From: Pseudocercospora fijiensis CIRAD86
Lineage: Eukaryota > Ascomycota > Dothideomycetes > Mycosphaerellales > Mycosphaerellaceae
Direction: 5' to 3'
NCBI RefSeq assembly: GCF_000340215.1
Contig: NW_006921541.1
Location: 2,701,527-2,765,526 of the forward strand
DNA: 64,000 nucleotides
Shown piece by piece: positions 37,001 through 50,900 of this stretch (position 1 is the stretch's first letter; each line of letters opens with the position of its first letter). Under the pieces are notes generated by a model. The model was not told where the DNA came from. It searched no databases and worked only from the letters and a program-made list of their open reading frames with translations. A program made the position numbers and the translations under genes.

Positions 37001-39408
37001 AAGTAGCTTAGTAGTAGTAGTACCTACGGGACGCGTATACGGAGTAATCGTTACGTAAGAAGAGGAAGTGTCCGTCGAATGCTTGTTAGATAATGCTACT
37101 AACATTAATATAGTATCTTAAGAATTCGTTCTACGATACTAGCCTTAGTAGATTGTTAATACCGTACTACCTAGTACTAATAGTTTCTAGGGCGACCGAG
37201 GATACTACTATAGAGCGTATTATCTACGCTTACGGATCGCCGACTCTATAGGCTAAGAACGTATTACTACCGGAGTATTCTACGCTTTCGAGATGCCCCT
37301 CCCTAATATTATTCTTAGTAGGCCTTAGAGGCGCGATTAAAAGGTAATCGTCGATAGCTCGATAGATACCTAGACCTATAGGAACGAAGCCGTAGCGCGT
37401 TCGATACGCGTACGGGAACTATAGGAATTCTAGAAGGATATACGTAACGCCCTATACGTATATACGATTAGCGTTCGCTAGCTCCGCGATATCGCTAAAG
37501 GTTCCTCCTTACTAGAAGAATTTAAAGACTTCGAAGACGTCTTTATAATAACGCCCGAAGCGAGACGTAAGCTCTTCGAAGACGTAGAGTATACGATTAA
37601 CCTAATCCTCGGAACGAAGCCGCTATATAAACCTCTCTACTATTCTTTAGGAAAAGAGCTTAGCGACCTTCGAAATTACCTAAGCTTAGCCTTAGAGAAT
37701 AATTAGATCTAGCTTAGTATAAGCGAGGCAGGTACGCCGATCCTATTCGTACTAAAGAAGGATAGTAGTCTAAGACTCTACGTCGATTATAGGAGGCTAA
37801 ACGAGATTACTATTAAAAATCGTTACCCCCTGCCTCTTATTAGCGAAACGCTTAATAGGCTTAAGGACGCCGAATAGTATACGTCCTTAGACCTTTAGGA
37901 TATATATTACCGCATTTGTATTAAGCGAGGCGACGAGTAGAAAACTACGTTCTATACGCGGTACGGGCACTTCGAGTATAAGGTAATGCCTTTTAGGCTT
38001 ACTAATGCCCCTACTACGTTCTAAGGATATATTAATAGGGCATTAGCTAGCCTAGTTAATATCTACTATATCGTCTACCTTAACGACATTCTTATTTATA
38101 GCAAAACGCGAGAGGACTACGTACGAGACGTACGCGCTATCCTTACGCGGCTCCGGAAGTTCGCCTTATATACGAATAGAAAGAAATGTTCCTTCTAAAA
38201 GAAAGAAGTCGAATTCCTCGGGTTTATCGTTAGTACTAAAGGCGTATCGATAGATTAGCGTAGGGTAAACGCTATTACCGAGTAGCCTCGCCCGTTAACG
38301 CTAAAGGAGGTTTAATCCTTCCTTAGATTCTATAACTTCTATCGGAGGTTTATTCTAAATTACTCCCGAATCGTTATACCGCTAACCGCCCTATCGAAAG
38401 GTACCGTAAATAGCCGGAAGCTAGGGTAGGTCTAGTAAGGCGAAAGCGAAGAGCAAGCGTTCCGCTAGCTAAAGGCTACCTTTAGCCCGGCCTCGATATT
38501 ATAACACTACAATCCTACGAAGCCCCTATATACCGAGACCGATGCCTCTACGTTTGCCTTAGTAGGAATTATATTATAATAGAGCGAAGATAGGAATTAG
38601 TACCCTATTACCTTCTAGTTACGAAAAATAGTCCTAGCTAAGACGAATTACAAGACCTACAACTAGGAGCTCCTAGCGGTTATCGAGTCCTTTAAGTATT
38701 AGCGCCTATACCTCAACGGCGCTTAGTATACGACCCGCGTAGTTATCGACTACGCTAATCTTAAAGGCTTTATAAAGATAAAGTAGCTTATCGGAAGGCA
38801 GGTAAGATAGGTAACCTTCCTTATACCTTTTAACTTTACTATTAAATATCGGGCTAGTAAGCGAAACCTAGCCGATGCGCCTTTACGACGTAGCGACTAC
38901 GAGAGCGAGTCGTAGGCGGTAAACAACCTTCTCCCTATATTGTAGTCGAAACTAGCTCTATAGTTAAATCTGCCCGACAATATCGAGCCGATCGTAAATC
39001 GCGTCTCGATTATATACGTAGGGATGCGAGACGCTACTATAACGCTAGCGGAGCGTAAGGCTTTTATTAGCAGTCCTGTAAGAGTAGCGGCTACTATCGT
39101 TAGTAACGACGGACCCTGCTATGCGACGCCTAATATTATCCTTAGCTTCGTACGTACCTTATAATAGTTAGAGCAAGCGAGAGGAGGAGGCTTAGACGAG
39201 ACAAGGTTACCGTCGGGTAGCCTAGCCTCTTCGAGTAGCTCTAATCTCCCGGCTAGCTATTTACGCCGTAGTAACCTTATTTATTACGGTAATGCGCTAT
39301 ATATCCCTAAGGACTACGTATTATATACGCAACTAATACGTATATACTACGACGACCCTTTAGCTAGACACTTTAGTATAGCTAAGACTATAGACCTAAT
39401 ACGCCGAA
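37001..39408 (+). pseudogene. Element C pol, protease to integrase start
   Basis: A protease-like LDNATNINIVSQEF lies at about 37085, then RT with [20 protein letters not shown] (37775-37835) and the catalytic box near 38076-38100, which reads YLNDILIYSK. The first Asp of YxDD is Asn (38082), explained by TpG to TpA at the preceding codon boundary. RNase H (TETDASTFALVGIIL) is near 38540. The integrase zinc region starts near 39340 (ARHFSIAKTIDLIRR) and is cut at 39408 by element D; it resumes at 53263. The RT is of the common fungal gypsy type, distinct from A/D and B. Confidence 0.9.
39404..39408. other. Target-site duplication of element D, left copy
   Basis: CCGAA before the 5' LTR of D; it recurs at 53263-53267. 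Removing D and one copy restores the C integrase frame (LIRRKYF). Confidence 0.93.
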
Positions 39409-39522
39409 TATTATAGTAGGGACGGTACGCTAGCTAAGCCCGGTATATACTTTCCGTAGAACCGTAGATACTTACCCTAATACTATACTATTGCCTAACT
39501 ACTAATCGTCCCTCGCGTAACA
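39409..39522 (+). repeat. Element D 5' LTR
   Basis: 114 bp, TATTATAGTAGGG...CTCGCGTAACA; the terminal TG has become TA while the CA end is intact. It differs from the 3' LTR at only a few positions, all RIP-type in what I compared. Confidence 0.93.
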
Positions 39523-39989
39523 ATTAGTAGCTTCGCTTTAGTTAGATCCAGATCCGTTTAAATAGTACCCGAGTACTAGACGAACGGGCACCTTAAAAAA
39601 CTAAAAAACCCTATCGCTACCGCTTAACGCGACCGCGAGGTCCCGTACTAGCGGCACCGACCTACCTACCTAACTATAACAACTACCTACGCTCGATATA
39701 GATACGATTACGATAGTCCTCTAAATTCTGTATATTATCTTCTATATATATATAGCTATATACCGATAGCCCTCTAATCGACGGCGCACTATAGCCCTCT
39801 AATCGCTAGACTAGGCGGCCCGCCTTCCTTATCTAGGTTTGTTTACTCTATACTAGCACCTGCCGAAGCGGGCACCGGTCGAGGTAAGAGCCTATAAGCA
39901 CCCTAACAGTTTCCCGACTTTAGTCTAGTTCCTTAACTCTATACTTATCCTACATTTTTATAAGATTACCGAGCCTACGCTTATTCTAC
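39523..39989 (+). other. Leader of element D
   Basis: About 470 bp without a supported ORF between the 5' LTR and gag. A primer-binding-like segment (TTAGTAGCTTCGC) follows the LTR. The rest is pyrimidine-rich with TATATATATAGC near 39745. Confidence 0.4.
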
Positions 39990-42900
39990 AAATACGCTAG
40001 CTTCCGCACGCCCCGATTTAGACGCCTACTCGTTAAATATCGCTTTTTGCTTTAAGGAGTTCTTAGCTAACGCCGGTTACGCTAAGTTAGTGTACTAGAA
40101 GTAAAGAGACCCGCTTATAGCAATCGTTACGAAAATTACTACGTATTATTAGCCCCTAGAAGAATATATACTACGAAAACTCTCGGATACTAGAGGCGGT
40201 ACTACCCTCGGTTTCCCTTAGGATTAGGTAGTTAACCGCTCTTTAGTTACGGTAGCAGCGAAGACGCTGCTTGCTCTCCGTAACGAACTTGTAGTTTTAG
40301 ATACGATAGGACCTAACGACTTAGCGGCTCCTACTCCGGAACTAGTACTACCCTTACTAGATATAGTAGTGTCTACAAGTCTAAGTCCGGATACTAGCCT
40401 ATAGCTACGTCGCCGTCGGACTATTTTAGTAGCTAGTATACGACGAGTTACGTATATACGTTATAGGTCCTTACCGATTGTATTCCCCCTAGGCCTACGA
40501 GAACTTAGTGCCTTAGAGCTGTCGGTCCCGAGTAGTCCTAATCTGTCCTCGCCGGTTTCAGTCGGCCCTAAGTAGCAGAGCCCTAAGTAGCAGAGTCCTA
40601 AATAGTAGGATCCTAAGCAATACGGTCCTAAGCCCGAGCACTAGGATACGGAGCAGTAGAGTCCTAATTAGTAAGCTCCGGAGCAATAGAGCCCTAAGCC
40701 CGAGCAGTAGGAGCTTCCGGCTACGAGCAGTCTAGAGTCCCTTTTATTAGGTACTAAGCCTTACTAAGAGTCCTCTCTATTAGGTCCTAAGCTTTAGTAT
40801 CGAGGTCCCGAGACATAGTAGTAAGGACCCTAATAATAAGAGCCGTTAATCCTACCCGCTTCTACTAAAGACACAGCCGACATGTCCTAAAATATAGACC
40901 TAGAATTCTAGCGTACAGACTTAGCATACGTAGAACCTAGTGTCGAGCGAGACCTACCTTCTCGATAGCAGACATAGCGCCGTAATAGGTTAGTCGACGC
41001 TTTCCTAGGCACGGAGGCTAGGCGTCTAGTCGCGGACCGCTAGCGTGCACGTAATGCTAGCGCGGGACTATCCTCCTAAAACTAGCGAAACGGCAAGTAG
41101 CTAGCTTACGACAATCCCTAGCCTTAACGCCTACGAGAAGGCGCGCTACGCGAAGTTCTAGTACGCGAGAACTAGAACGCCGCTAGCGCTAACGCGGCCG
41201 CTAAAGACGCTAACGGCGAAATCCTAAACGCCGCTAACCTAGCCGTTCTACGTAATAAGATACGCTAGCTGTTTAGACAACTATTAAATTAACAAGTTAT
41301 CTAAATATAGCAACTTAGGGATAAAATTAGGGACGAGATCGACTAGTTACGCTAGAGTATCCCTTCGAGCTTAGTATAAGATAGGCTAGACACTAGAAAA
41401 GCTAAGCGCCTCGCGCGTATAGGTTTAAATAAATAGGTTCTATATAAACAAGTTCTATTAGCCCTACTACCTAACCTAGTCGAGGCCTAGCCTTATTAGT
41501 TACGCCGTAACGTAATACGCAACGCCGAGGCTAGACAACGCCGCTATAGCTAAGGCGGTGCGGCTAGCGGAGAGCCTCTAAGCCCGAGCCTAGGTAATTC
41601 TAGTACCTAAGGCGGGAACTTTAGCCCTCGAGGTTACCGCTTTAACCCGTACTATGTCGACAACTTTTAGTTTAGCTACTTACCCTATTACAGCCCGTAG
41701 CGTTCTTAGCGCTTAGAGAGGTTCGACCTAATAGACATCGGGTACTTCTACCCCGACGCCCTATACGCGGACTTAGATAGCTAGGATATCTATACGTACG
41801 GTAACAAGGTTACATTTACCTTAGTATACCTGTTCTTAGACGTAGCTTGCGACTACGCGGCGGTTAATTACGCCCGCATAGTGCGTACTTAGCTTACGAA
41901 GTGCCTACGTAGAGCCGTATAGTAATAGTTTATCTACGAGCTAACGAGTAATAACCGCGATACTATCCGCGGAAGAGAGGGCATTAAGCGCTAGTATAAG
42001 GCACTAAGGGACAAGTTTAGCAGATCTATCGTCGAGGCCTAGGACAAGCTACACGCCGAATCCTATACGGTATAGGACGTACGCAACCGCAGAGTACTCT
42101 AGCAATTTATTATAAACTATATCCGCTATATACGTAAGGCAGGTCTCGAGATAGACCCTAATAGACTATACGCCCTTCTCTACTAGGCATAGTTACGATT
42201 CGAGCCCCGCCTATAGGACAAGCTCGACAAGCCTTTGCTAAGCGATACGATTTATACTTTTATACGAGCCGTTAAAGACAAGTATAAAGCATAGTGCCGC
42301 AGATATACACAGTCCGATAGCTACGGCATAGTACGAGGCCGCAATAGGTACAACGGTAAGTTATAATACCGAAACGCTCGCAATAGCGACTAGTACGCCG
42401 ATTCTTCGGGCGCGTATCGCGATACTTCTAGTCGCGGTTACGCTAGTAGGTTCGACGATCGGTACGCCGTAGTAGTACGCGGATATCGCGACAATTTAGG
42501 TCGCGGTTACGCCGGCGGCTACGGCAATAAGCGCCCTAGAAATAGTAGCTATACTAATTAAAACTAGTATTAGCGCTAGGATTAAGGAAACGATAGGCAA
42601 GCTCTAGCAGGGGAGGGACGCTAAAAAGAGTACGTTTCTAACCGTAATAATCGGGCAGAGCTACGTAACAATAATCGGGGCTACGACGTACGTAGTAGCA
42701 AGAATGCTAATCGTAGACGACGATAAGATAGGGATACGCGAAACGACGTACGCGATACCTAGGGTTAGTAGGAACGCGGCCGCTAAGGCAATAAGGCCCT
42801 ACGCAACTATTACGCTAATAAGTAGGCACCGGAGCCTCTAGTCGAAGAGCCTATATCTATCCTATAGCCGCGTTTACACTTACGCCTACGATCTAGCTTA

Positions 42901-43330
42901 CGCTACTCGGCGAGGCTAGTAAGCCCGCACTCCGTACTAGCGTACTTTAACGACTAGGTAGACATCTACTATAGATTAGACGACGTAGATAATAACGCCT
43001 CTTTATAGGACTCCGTATTAGTATACTATAGCGAAGTGCCGCTACTATCCCCCTTTTCCCTATACGTCGGCAAGCACCTTCCTCCGGCTATAGAACCCTT
43101 CGCTACGATATAGCCTTTAAAGTTCTTATACTTAAATTGTAGCGCGAAGTTCGATAGCAACAATCTCTTATAGGACTATAGGCGTACTAAGCACGCTACG
43201 GAGCTAACGCCTAAGAAGGATAGCGTAGAGGAGAACGCTAGGCTTATTAAGTCCGCTATATTGCTAAAGGTTAAAGGAGGATACGCGTTCCGAGGCTATT
43301 ATTATTTGTATACGGTCGTACGCCTATAGA
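39990..43330 (+). pseudogene. Element D gag
   Basis: A coding-like frame of about 1,100 codons; the exact start is not visible. Order: a Leu-rich start; a Pro/Gln repeat block (40566-40710); coiled-coil-like Gln/Leu-rich region (about 41210-41470); a capsid-like region containing DIGYFYPDAL..DL and TFTLVYLFLDVA (about 41730-41850), as in fungal gypsy Gag; a Tyr/Arg/Gly-rich RNA-binding-like tail (42350-42800); and a C2H2-like finger LNCSAKFDSNNLL near 43135, where one Cys and His positions appear lost to RIP. Its upstream position proves that the long ORF behind pol is an additional gene and not gag. Confidence 0.8.
40566..40710 (+). repeat. 15-bp tandem repeat coding SPKQQ units
   Basis: About nine degenerate units, best preserved as CCCTAAGTAGCAGAG repeated at 40566 and 40581, encoding a Ser-Pro-Lys-Gln-Gln type low-complexity segment of Gag. 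Confidence 0.8.
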
Positions 43331-46300
43331 AGGACAGCACCGAATACGCGGTCTACCTAGACATAGGCGCGATAGTGTTACTTATCGATAAGGCCTTCCT
43401 ACGCTAGATACGCCCGGACATCGAGCGTAAGCGCTTAGTAGCTCTACTAAAGGTTAAAGGCGTAGGTTCGACGGATATTAGCGAGTACGTAGATCTCGAT
43501 TTTTAGGTACCGGGAATTGTTAAGGGCTCTAAGGTTATCGCCTATATGCGTTATAAGATATACGTCGTTAAGGAGCTTAGCGCTAAGTTCCTTATAGCGA
43601 TAGACATTATCGGCCCGGAGGGTATTAAAATCGATATACTATACCGTACCGCGACGATTAATTCTTATAAAAAAGCGAAGATTCCCCTACTAGTAAGCCG
43701 CAAAGATTACGTTAAGTTCCGTACGGTTATATACTCCGGCGATAAGAACGTCGTTCTAGTACCGCAGACGGTAACTTCGGTGCCTGTCTAGTTTAGAATA
43801 GACCTTCCTACGGATCGAGACGTAGCCTTCTACCCGTAAAACTAGGAGCTTAAGAACAAAGCCCTAACTATCTACGCCGCCGTCGTAGACGCTATAGTAA
43901 ATTTCGTATAGGTCCGTAACGATACGGATTAGCTATAGACTCTACTACGATATATAAAGATAGGGTACATACGCGAGTATAACTACTACGGCTGCTACTA
44001 TATCGCGCCTAAAGATTACGGCGTAGCCGGCCTTCCGCCGCCGGACCTACCGAACCCTATAAAAGAGACCTAGCTTTTTAATAGCGTAACGGCCTACGGT
44101 ACTAAAGAGCAGGTATAACTTATCGAGGCCGTAGTAAAGAAGCACGAGGACCTATAGAAGGACAAGGGCACTACGGTAGACATTCCTAAGTCTAACTACC
44201 TAGAAGTTACGCTAAAGCTAGGCTATAAGAACGATAAAGTTCCTATAGTAGCGTACCTACTCTACGCCCCTAATAAAGAAGTTATAAACAAGACGTTCGA
44301 CCCGCTATATATATAAGGAAAGATGTCCTTTACTACTAAGCCTACCTAATTTAGGTTCCTAGTCTTCGTAGTCTAGAAAACAACGATAGTAGACGGCAAG
44401 CTAGTTCGTAAAGGACGTGTAGTCGTAGATATTAGAGGCCTAAATAAAATCACAGTTAAGGATTCTTATCCGCTCTCTAGACAAGAGGACATTATTAAGG
44501 CACTACGCGGCTCTACCTATATTACAATAGTAGACGCCGTCGCGTTTTTCTATTAATAGGTAGTAGCCAAAAAGGACTATAGCAAATTCGCGATTAATAG
44601 CTACCGCGGCTAGGAACAGATGTATATAGCTATTATAGGTTTCTCGAATAGCGTACAATATGTCTAGCGCTAGCTTAACAAGATCCTTAAGCGACACAAA
44701 TCCTACTACTATACTTATATCGACGATATTATTATCTACTCCTATACCTTCGACGAGTACCTATAGTATCTAAACGCCGTATTCGAGTACCTAGTAGGCA
44801 AGAACATTAGTATCGCACCGTATAAGTCATTCCTCGCGTATCTATCTACGAAGCTTTTAGGCTAACAAGTATTAGGACTAGGATATACTACTTATAAGGA
44901 AAAGGTCTAGGCTATCCTAGACTTGAAATTCCCTACGACGCTAAAGGACATCGAATTTTATTTAGGACTAACTAGCTAGTAACGCCAGCATATTCTATAC
45001 TACTCTACGATTACGATACTATTCGAGAATCGTAAGAAGGAGCTCTTGCGCTTTAGCTTAGCTAACAAAGGAAATAAGCGCAAACGCTACGCTATAAGGA
45101 CCCTAGCTTTCGACTCCGATAAATCGCTAGAAACCGAGTATAAGGCCTTCGATATCCTTAGACAGATATACCGTAATATTAAGTTCTCCTATTACGCGGA
45201 CCCTAATCGCCCTATATATATCGACCTAGATGCCTATATAGGAGGATTCGTAGCGGTAGTATACTACGTTAAGGAAGATCTAGAGCTAACTATCGAGAAT
45301 AGCAAGGCCGCACGCTTCCCGGTAGATTAGGTACAAGTTATTATATACCTTAGCAAAGCCCTTACGGACGTCGAAAAGCGGTACCTAGCTACCGAGCTTA
45401 AGGTTAGCGAACTAGTCTAGACAGCGCGGAAGGCACGAATAATCCTATAGGCGGTACGCAAGCCGGTATATGTTTTTTCCGACTATATTGCGGCCCTAGG
45501 CATTACTACGGCAGCGAGCCTAGCGACGACTACGTCTACGAACAAGCTTAACCTCCGTCTAGTGCGGGCTAGTTAGTACCTCTCTTAGTACCCTAAGCTT
45601 AAGGTACACTACCGCCTAGGACGCCTTTATAGAATACCGGACGCCTTAAGCAGACTCGTAGCGGATCTCGACCGAGTAGTAGATTAAGTATACGATATAC
45701 TAGATCCCCTAGCGTACGACGATCCGGCGCCCGCGAATAATGTAATCGACGCGTACTATATATACCTATACGAAAGCGAGGGTGCGATTTGCTTTTACGC
45801 TACCTTAATCGACGAGCACTCCGGCCGAACGTATACCTCTAACGAGCCTATAGTTTTCTACTCCGTACTCGTAGAACTCGCTACCGAATTTAAGGACGAC
45901 TTAAAGGCGGAATATGCTAAGGACCCGCATTAGTCCGCAATCCTAGCTTAGCTAAACGCTATAGAAGAACGCCGCCTACGAGCCGCCGCTAAGAGGACCC
46001 TAGACGCTAACGATAACCCCGATTAAGAGGAAGCGGACATTATAGGCGAGGCCGAGTCGAGCCTATTAGGACTTTGTTTTTTCCTACGCGACGACTTTAT
46101 CTATTTTAAGGACGACACCGACGGTAGAGAGAGGCTATATATCTCTCGCTCCCTATATAAGGAAGTCTTCTAAATAGCCTATAATTACTATTACTACGTA
46201 GGTTACTACCGCACTTACGCTCGCCTATACGCTAGCTTCTATATACGCCGGCTCGGGCGCGAGGTCTCTAAGTATATCGCTTATTACTCCGAGTGCATCC

Positions 46301-47745
46301 TAAACTAGATACTACGCTATCCTCTATACGGTAAATTGCAACCGATTAAATGCTAGCCTATTCTATAGTACGCTATTACTACGGACTAGGTTTACGGCCT
46401 ACTACCTAACAAAGACGGCTACGATAGTTTCCTTACTAAGACGTATAAGTACTCTAAGCGCGTTATACTACGCAAGTGCAAATTAACGTAGACGGCGTAG
46501 CAGTACGGTAGCGATTAGATCTAAGGACATATCGAAATAGAGCGCAACCTTCCGGCTATTATAATCGGCGACCGGGACCCTATTTAGCTTAGTAACTTTA
46601 TAAAAGCAGCCTTTAAGAAGTTAGGTACGAGGTTCTTCGTAACGACGGCGTACTACCCTTAGTCGGACGGCTAGTCTAAGCGAACTAATTAGACCGTAAA
46701 AATCGTACTACGATTCTTTACCTCTAATTATCTAGACGCTAATTAGACGGACGCACTTCCGTATATCTAGGCCGAGCTTAATAACGCTAGAAATGCCTCG
46801 ACTAGAGAGGTACCTAATGTTCTAATTTAAGGATTCAAGACGAACCTAGACGCGCTAAACCCCCTTACCGAGCTCCCTACTAAGGACTACTTAGTATTAA
46901 GATAGGAGGCACGCGACTAGGTAGCAGACTCTCTTACGTAGGCGGCAGCGATAATAAAGGACCGATACGACCGCAAGTATCGCCCTATTTCTTTTAAGAT
47001 AGGCTAGAAGGTACTGCTTAAATTATATAAGGGATACCGCCTACTAGGGAACCCTAATCGCAAGCTCTCGGCATAGCGTACTAGACTATTTAAGGTGCTA
47101 CGCCTAGTTAGTAACCTCGCGTACGAGCTCGACCTCCCCCTAGTAATGCGCATCTATCCTATAATCTTAGTTTCGCAGCTAGAACTATACCCTAACGGCT
47201 GTAACCTATACGACCGAGAGATGCTAGAGCCGGGCCTAGTAGACGAAGTACCCTTCGATAACGACTATCTATACCTAAAAGCGCTATATTACGAGGTCGA
47301 AAAGCTCCTCGGACGTAGGATCTTAAGAGGCAAAACATAGTACCTAGTTAAGTAGCGTAGCTACAGTTACGCGTACAACGTTTAGTATAATATCGATAAC
47401 CTCCGCGACTTAGCGGAACTTGTCTAGGAATACGATCGCCTCTACCTATAATAAGCGTTACGTTAGCAGGCGGCACGTTAGCAAGCGCTATAATAGTAGG
47501 CACCGATAGCGCTGTCCCTAAGCGCGCTATAGTCGATAGTAGGAGAACTATAGGCTCGGCCTTCTCGGAGGCCTAGCTTGCGTAACTCCTAAAGAACGGC
47601 TATATAGAAGGTTAACTAAGTAGTACTATACGTAATAATAGGCATCTCTATCGCGGCAGGCTACGTTATAGTATTATTATCTATAATTGAATCGTACCCT
47701 ACTTTACCTTATTTTAAATCGCACCTTACTTTACTTTATTTTTAA
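43331..47745 (+). pseudogene. Element D pol (PR-RT-RH-INT-chromodomain)
   Basis: Protease motif LDIGAIVLLIDKAFL at about 43360 (DTG now DIG by ACA to ATA). RT includes TTKPTQFRFLVFVV (44330) and the intact catalytic box YIDDIIIYS at about 44717. RNase H is near 45150-45600. The integrase zinc region has two His positions now Tyr (GYYRTYARL, 46200), and the core contains YYPQSDGQSKRTN (46650). A chromodomain-like YLVK.RSYSYAYN.QYNIDNL is at 47340-47405. A Gln/Ala-rich tail ends in a hydrophobic stretch (VVLYVIIGISIAAGYVIVLL, about 47615-47675), unusual for a pol C-terminus. The frame ends at a TAA near 47745. Stops inside are RIP-type. Confidence 0.9.
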
Positions 47746-47934
47746 AACGCAAATAGTTTACTTTATTGTCTTTCCCCTATTGTTACTCTAATCCGACGGG
47801 CTGTACTGTATATATAAACGGCGTAGTATAGACGAGGTAAAGTTTGCGTTATAATAAAGCGGAACGCCTTAGTAACGCCCTAAAAATTTTTAGCTGCTAC
47901 GTATATATTAAACTTAATACGACATTAACCTCCC
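47746..47934 (+). other. Spacer between pol and ORF3 of element D
   Basis: About 190 bp with no clear ORF. It holds TTTACTTTATT repeats at its left edge and a slightly less mutated patch; no promoter motif is evident. Confidence 0.35.
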
Positions 47935-50900
47935 CCTACTCTAGCGAACCTACGACTACGTACGCCCTCTAGTAACATACCGCTACCCCGTCGGCAACCC
48001 TATTATATCGAGCGACGCCGGTACGCCTAGCGATATTACCGCGATAGTGCGCTACTGCCCTTAGAATAACGACTACGGCCCGCCGCCTGTCGCCTTATAT
48101 ATATACCGCTAGGACGAATTGTCCGACCCTAGCTAGACCTAGCTAAAGGAACGCCGCTATAAGTCCCTACTGTTCTTCGCCTCCTAAGAGCCTAAATTCG
48201 AGCTATACGACGACTACGCTACTACGCCGATAGAAGCAGCGTAGAAACTTAATTACGGTATCCTAGTAGAGCAGGTACTAGCACTAGTATACCGCGAACT
48301 AGACTAGCCGCTACGCGACTACGTCGGCGAGTTTATAAGCGCTAAGATCTAAACGCGAATCTATAATACGCCGATCCTACGAGTTCTCCTTTACGGACGC
48401 GCTACTAAGATCTACCTAATTACGATCGCGGATTTTTTCCTATATAAGTACGGCTCCTATCGCGCCTTTATTACGCGCATCCGCGCGTAGGACTATATAG
48501 AAGCTACAGACTTCGCCTTACTACTACTCGACCCGGAGCCTAGCGTAACGGACCGCAACTTATTACGACGTATTAAGATTATACTCTAGGAAAATGCGAG
48601 CCTTCGTAGGTACGACAAGGACGACCGCTCCGAGTAGGCCCGTTTCTTTAGCGTACTAGAATTCTGCTAGTTCCTCGATTAGGCGCCCGACGTATCCGAC
48701 GCTAGCGACGAAGGCGCAGTTGTTACGCTCCCTAATCCCTAGTATACGAAGCTTTTCTACGACCTAGACGACATCCCTATATACGTACGGAACTACGACA
48801 TCTATTACGCTATCCGAACGCTATTACGACTTAATATCGGCATAACTAATTACTAGGAGATAGGAGCGCTATATAACGGAAACTACGTCTAAGCGGCAGC
48901 GCCGCTATTCCGCGTACTAGTAAAGTACGGTTTCTGTTCTAATACAATTAGCACTCTATACGAGGTACTTAAAGACATGCCTAGATAGGACAATACTAAC
49001 GTTAACCTTGTCGTAGTCTATAACTAGATCGCTTAGGTCGCGGGCCGCGACGATATAGAGTAGTACCTAAATCGCGACAACCTACCGGGTTAGTACCTCT
49101 TAGACTAGATACTTACGGCCGAGCGGATACGTAACTAGCAAACAGTAGCGATGCACGTAAAGGTATAAGAAAAGATTCTAGCCGTAGAGCTAGTAGACCC
49201 TATTACCGGCGAAACGACCGCGCTACTATAATACTCTACGTAGATCGCGTCGATAGTAGACTTTTAAACCGAATGCCGGTACTAGCCCGAGCGTACGCTT
49301 ACAGTCGTCTACGACTAAGACACTATCGTATAGAAGCGTAAGACGATTAGAGAGTAGAAGGATTATTATAATACGCTACGTAGCTACTAGGGCGACGAAG
49401 GCTTAAATCTAAATAAAAAGGCCCTACGATATAAGTAAGGCGCCGAGCTAAGCGAGACTATAGCAAATAATAAGCAAGACGCGCTAGGTACGAACGCGAC
49501 GTAAGACAAGCAAGATGCTATCGAGCTATAGCCTGCGACGTCTAGTATAACGATCCTAATAAAAGACACTAAGAAGTAGGACGTTATAGCGAATACCGAA
49601 GCTAATCTACCGCTACCTAAAGGCCGTTACCTTAAGAACTCCCTACGGAAGTACTAGCCGACGCTAATCTAGGCAGTGCTCGCGAATGTTTTCCCGCGAA
49701 AGATAACGCTCGACGCTATCTATAAGGACGTCTAGACCCTCCTTAGATATACGATAATAGCGCGTTCCGTCGATAAGGAGCTTAGTAGGTAGGTAGAAGA
49801 CGAGAACAGTATAGTAATTATAGTAGACAGCGAATAGGTGCTTACCTTATATAGCTAAGTAGTATATAAAAAGGCGGTAGGTAAGCTTCCCTAGGCGGAT
49901 ACTAAGCTATTACGAGATCGCTTATACTAGCTAAAGACTATTAACGAGCGACAACTGCAAAAGGCTACCGAGTAGCTACGACTACTAAAGGACGTCGGTA
50001 ACGTAGAGGACGCTACTACTAACAAGTCGCCGAAGGATATACCTAAGGACGCCGACTATAAGGAGAAGACAGGTCTAGTCGCTATATTATCGACCGTAGT
50101 AAGAAGCAAGGCTCTAGAATAGGATACCGAGATGCAAGACCCTACAGAGGTGTAAGAACGCAATAAAGAGCTCTAGGAGGTAGCAATAGAGGTAATTTTA
50201 GTCTACGTAATAGAGCCTATAACGGTAGCATAGCTAACCGAGGCCGTCTCTATCGCGTTCCTAAATATAAAGACTATACTAGACGCTAAGTTCGCGTAGG
50301 AGTTACTAGAAGCTAACGTCGGTATAAGCCTTACCGAAGTAGGCGACGCGTTTATTCTAACCTCGAAAGGTAGGTTAGAGGCGAGGATTCGCGTAATAGA
50401 AACTACCTACTTTAATAACGAGTATAATCTAGGATAGTACGTCGTAGCGAACGACCCTAAGGCGGAAGCGCTCGCGTAAACGTACGACGAGGAGACCGAG
50501 TATAACGATACCCTAGCCCCTATCGACTATAACTCCCTAGTACGTAAGAACCCTAACGGCGGCGACGACTCTCCTATACGCGACGACGCTTACGACGACG
50601 GCGACTCTCTAGTACGCTAAAACGCTAACAATAGCGACGACTTATAGTATAGTAATTAGAACAACGGTAAGCGACCGCAATACCCGATCCTAGATAGCGT
50701 CGATATAAATAGAGATATTCGAGACGCTATAAAGGCATTAGGCGCCTACTAGCGCATAGCCGCCCTCTCCTATATAACGACGGTAAACGCCGTTAAGGTC
50801 GCTATAAAGGAGGATAATAATATTATCGAGCGTATTGTAATAATAGACAAGTTAGCCTATATAGGACAAATTACGCTCTAACTAGTATACGAATACTAAT

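Noticed and set aside
40566..40710. Possible CRISPR-like array
   Set aside because: Units are 15 bp with no spacers and keep a reading frame; the genome is fungal.
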